64,000 nucleotides of DNA from Nocardiopsis sp. NRRL B-16309. GTDB taxonomy: Bacteria; Actinomycetota; Actinomycetes; Streptosporangiales; Streptosporangiaceae. Made by a program: the position numbers and the translations under genes. The stretch lies in the NCBI RefSeq assembly GCF_001279585.1, contig NZ_LGEC01000103.1, positions 62,001-126,000 on the forward strand, given 5' to 3'. Shown in pieces: positions 62,757 to 64,000 of this stretch. Each line of letters begins with the position of its first letter. The first letter of the stretch is position 1. A model generated the notes under the pieces. That model was not told the DNA's origin and did no database searches. It worked only from the letters and a program-made list of their open reading frames with translations.

Positions 62757-64000
62757 ACGTGTTCACCTACCGGAGCCGGAGTCCAGTTCGTGGACGGGTG
62801 GCGTGTGAGTGCGCGCAACCACGCCTCCGCGGACACCGCGGCTTCGACCGGGTACAGGTCGGCTCGGATGCCCGCGGCGGTCTCTTCGAGGACGCCGTCG
62901 AAACGTTCGGGATCCATCAACCCCAGGTCCTCCAGGCGTCCACGCATGAGTTGGCGGAGGTCCGGTAGGGCCCGGCGCAGGCCCCCGAAGTGATCGGGGC
63001 AGGCGTCCCCCTTGGTCGTGCGTCTCGCAAGACGGGAGGGGAACAGGTCGTGCATCGCGTCGGCCATGAAGGGCTTGTACCGGGCGGGTCCGGGCAGGTC
63101 GTGGGGCGGTATCGACAGGCACAGGTCGACCAGGCGGGAGTCGAAGTACGGGTTGTGGAGGTGGACACCGCAGACCTTGGCGAGTTGGCCGTCGGCTCGG
63201 GCTGTACGCCCCGCCACCAGGACCGAGTCCACGAACTCCCGTTGGTTACCTGTGGCGAGAGGAAAGAGCTCGTGCAAAGCGCCTGGAGGCGGTTCCACGG
63301 CCTCCTTGGCCACGCGCCACCACGAGGTCCGCCGGGTGTGCGCCCACAGGGCTGTTTCCTTCACGGCTCGCCAGGGTTGTCCGCTACGGACCAGATCGGT
63401 CAGGTGTGCGGTTCGGGTGAGGAGCAGGCCGTCCCCTCCGTCCCCGGTCAGATGCACGGTTCGGCCATGTTCACGGGACGACCAGCGGAGCTGTTTCGTC
63501 AGATAAGCGTGAGAAACGGCTGAGGGAGGTGGCTCGTCCGCCGCGGCCAGCGCGTCCATCCGCTGGTACGGAGCGTCCTCTTCACTCAGGGGCAGCCACT
63601 CGTGGCGGATGCCCCGCCTGCGCCCGGCTTCGCGTGCGTAGTCCAGGTCTCCGCCGCGGGTGATTCCGGTGGGGTGCACGGTCACACCGAGGATGGAACG
63701 CCCGGACCGGTGCAGACGCTCCCCGGCGATGAGCGCCAACGCGGTGGAGTCGAAGCCTCCGGAGAGGTCACAGCTGAGCGGGAGCCCACCGGACAGACGT
63801 GTGTGGACCGCCGATTCGAGTTCGGCGCGGAGTACGGCAGGCAGGTCGCTTCGGTGCTGGAGCTCTGGTTTCCACATCCGCTCGATCCGCGTCGATCCGT
63901 TCCGGTCGATGGTGAGGCGGTGCCCTGGCGGGATCCGGGCCACGTCGGCGAAGTAGGAGCGCTCGACCACGGCCTCCGCGCCGGCGGGGCCGTGGAGCCT
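62753..64000 (-). CDS. Lasso-peptide cyclase (asparagine-synthetase-like), N-terminus cut by window edge
   Basis: At least 415 residues of an asparagine-synthetase homologue, running past base 64000 without a start. PP-loop DLSGGFDSTALAL binds ATP for adenylating the macrolactam carboxylate. The end of the glutaminase-like N-domain (VARIPPGHRLTIDRNG) is visible; its active site is outside. The C-terminal synthetase region includes HLTGDGGDGLLLTR. In lasso loci this enzyme forms the ring isopeptide bond. It overlaps the protease gene by four bases; gene order C-B-T fits an albusnodin-type locus, with the precursor gene expected beyond the right edge. Confidence 0.9.
   Translation of the reverse strand, partial: RLHGPAGAEAVVERSYFADVARIPPGHRLTIDRNGSTRIERMWKPELQHRSDLPAVLRAELESAVHTRLSGGLPLSCDLSGGFDSTALALIAGERLHRSGRSILGVTVHPTGITRGGDLDYAREAGRRRGIRHEWLPLSEEDAPYQRMDALAAADEPPPSAVSHAYLTKQLRWSSREHGRTVHLTGDGGDGLLLTRTAHLTDLVRSGQPWRAVKETALWAHTRRTSWWRVAKEAVEPPPGALHELFPLATGNQREFVDSVLVAGRTARADGQLAKVCGVHLHNPYFDSRLVDLCLSIPPHDLPGPARYKPFMADAMHDLFPSRLARRTTKGDACPDHFGGLRRALPDLRQLMRGRLEDLGLMDPERFDGVLEETAAGIRADLYPVEAAVSAEAWLRALTRHPSTNWTPAPVGEHV

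Noticed and set aside
1..64000. tRNA, rRNA and riboswitch search by eye
   Set aside because: No cloverleaf with CCA-proximal stem, rRNA core sequence or known riboswitch motif was recognised; a covariance-model search would be needed to exclude short ones.

Overview
The window is very GC-rich with strong G/C preference at third codon positions and frequent GTG/TTG starts. It carries type VII secretion genes, XRE/DUF397 pairs, many Ser/Thr kinase-like proteins with beta-propellers, a GerW-family sporulation protein and RiPP genes. Together these point to a filamentous, spore-forming actinomycete, most like Nocardiopsis or a relative; this is an inference from gene content, not from a marker gene.

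Layout. 1-5.7 kb: a zinc-ribbon protein cut by the left edge, a FadE-type acyl-CoA dehydrogenase behind a palindromic operator, a SnoaL-like protein, an MFS transporter and a small unknown protein with a near-perfect Crp-like site upstream. 6.3-15.3 kb: four collinear paralogues, each a kinase domain plus a WD40-like propeller; the two inner ones keep the catalytic residues and the two outer ones have lost them. 15.7-19.2 kb: a GerW-like protein, a DUF2306 membrane protein and a two-component system.

19.3-40.2 kb: a type VII (ESX) secretion island. eccD and eccC are divergent. They are followed by a lipoprotein, two paralogous modules (small helical protein, ~830-860 aa substrate-like protein, lipoprotein), a WXG100 pair, a single-pass membrane protein and a kinase-like/FN3 membrane protein lacking the DFG aspartate. 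No eccB, eccE or mycosin is present. The second module (about 30.2-36.3 kb) is visibly more AT-rich and is probably a later acquisition.

40.3-51.8 kb: a compact biosynthetic locus. Eight minus-strand genes with overlapping or nearly touching ends encode three ATP-grasp ligases, a HemN-like radical SAM enzyme, an MFS exporter, an AdoMet-decarboxylase-like protein, a tryptophan-dioxygenase-superfamily heme protein and an O-methyltransferase. They converge on a YtcJ-like amidohydrolase and an AlkZ-related protein. I do not recognise this combination; it looks like an NRPS-independent peptide or amino-acid-derived pathway.

52.3-56.7 kb: XRE/DUF397 regulators, a HATPase anti-sigma-like protein, an auxin-efflux-carrier-family permease and small unknowns. 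57.2-60.9 kb: a three-gene 2-oxoacid dehydrogenase operon (E1alpha, E1beta, E2). 61.2-64 kb: a lasso-peptide locus running off the right edge, with cyclase, transglutaminase-like protease and GNAT acetyltransferase in overlapping genes, the order found in albusnodin-type acetylated lasso peptides, followed by a coupled excisionase-type HTH gene.
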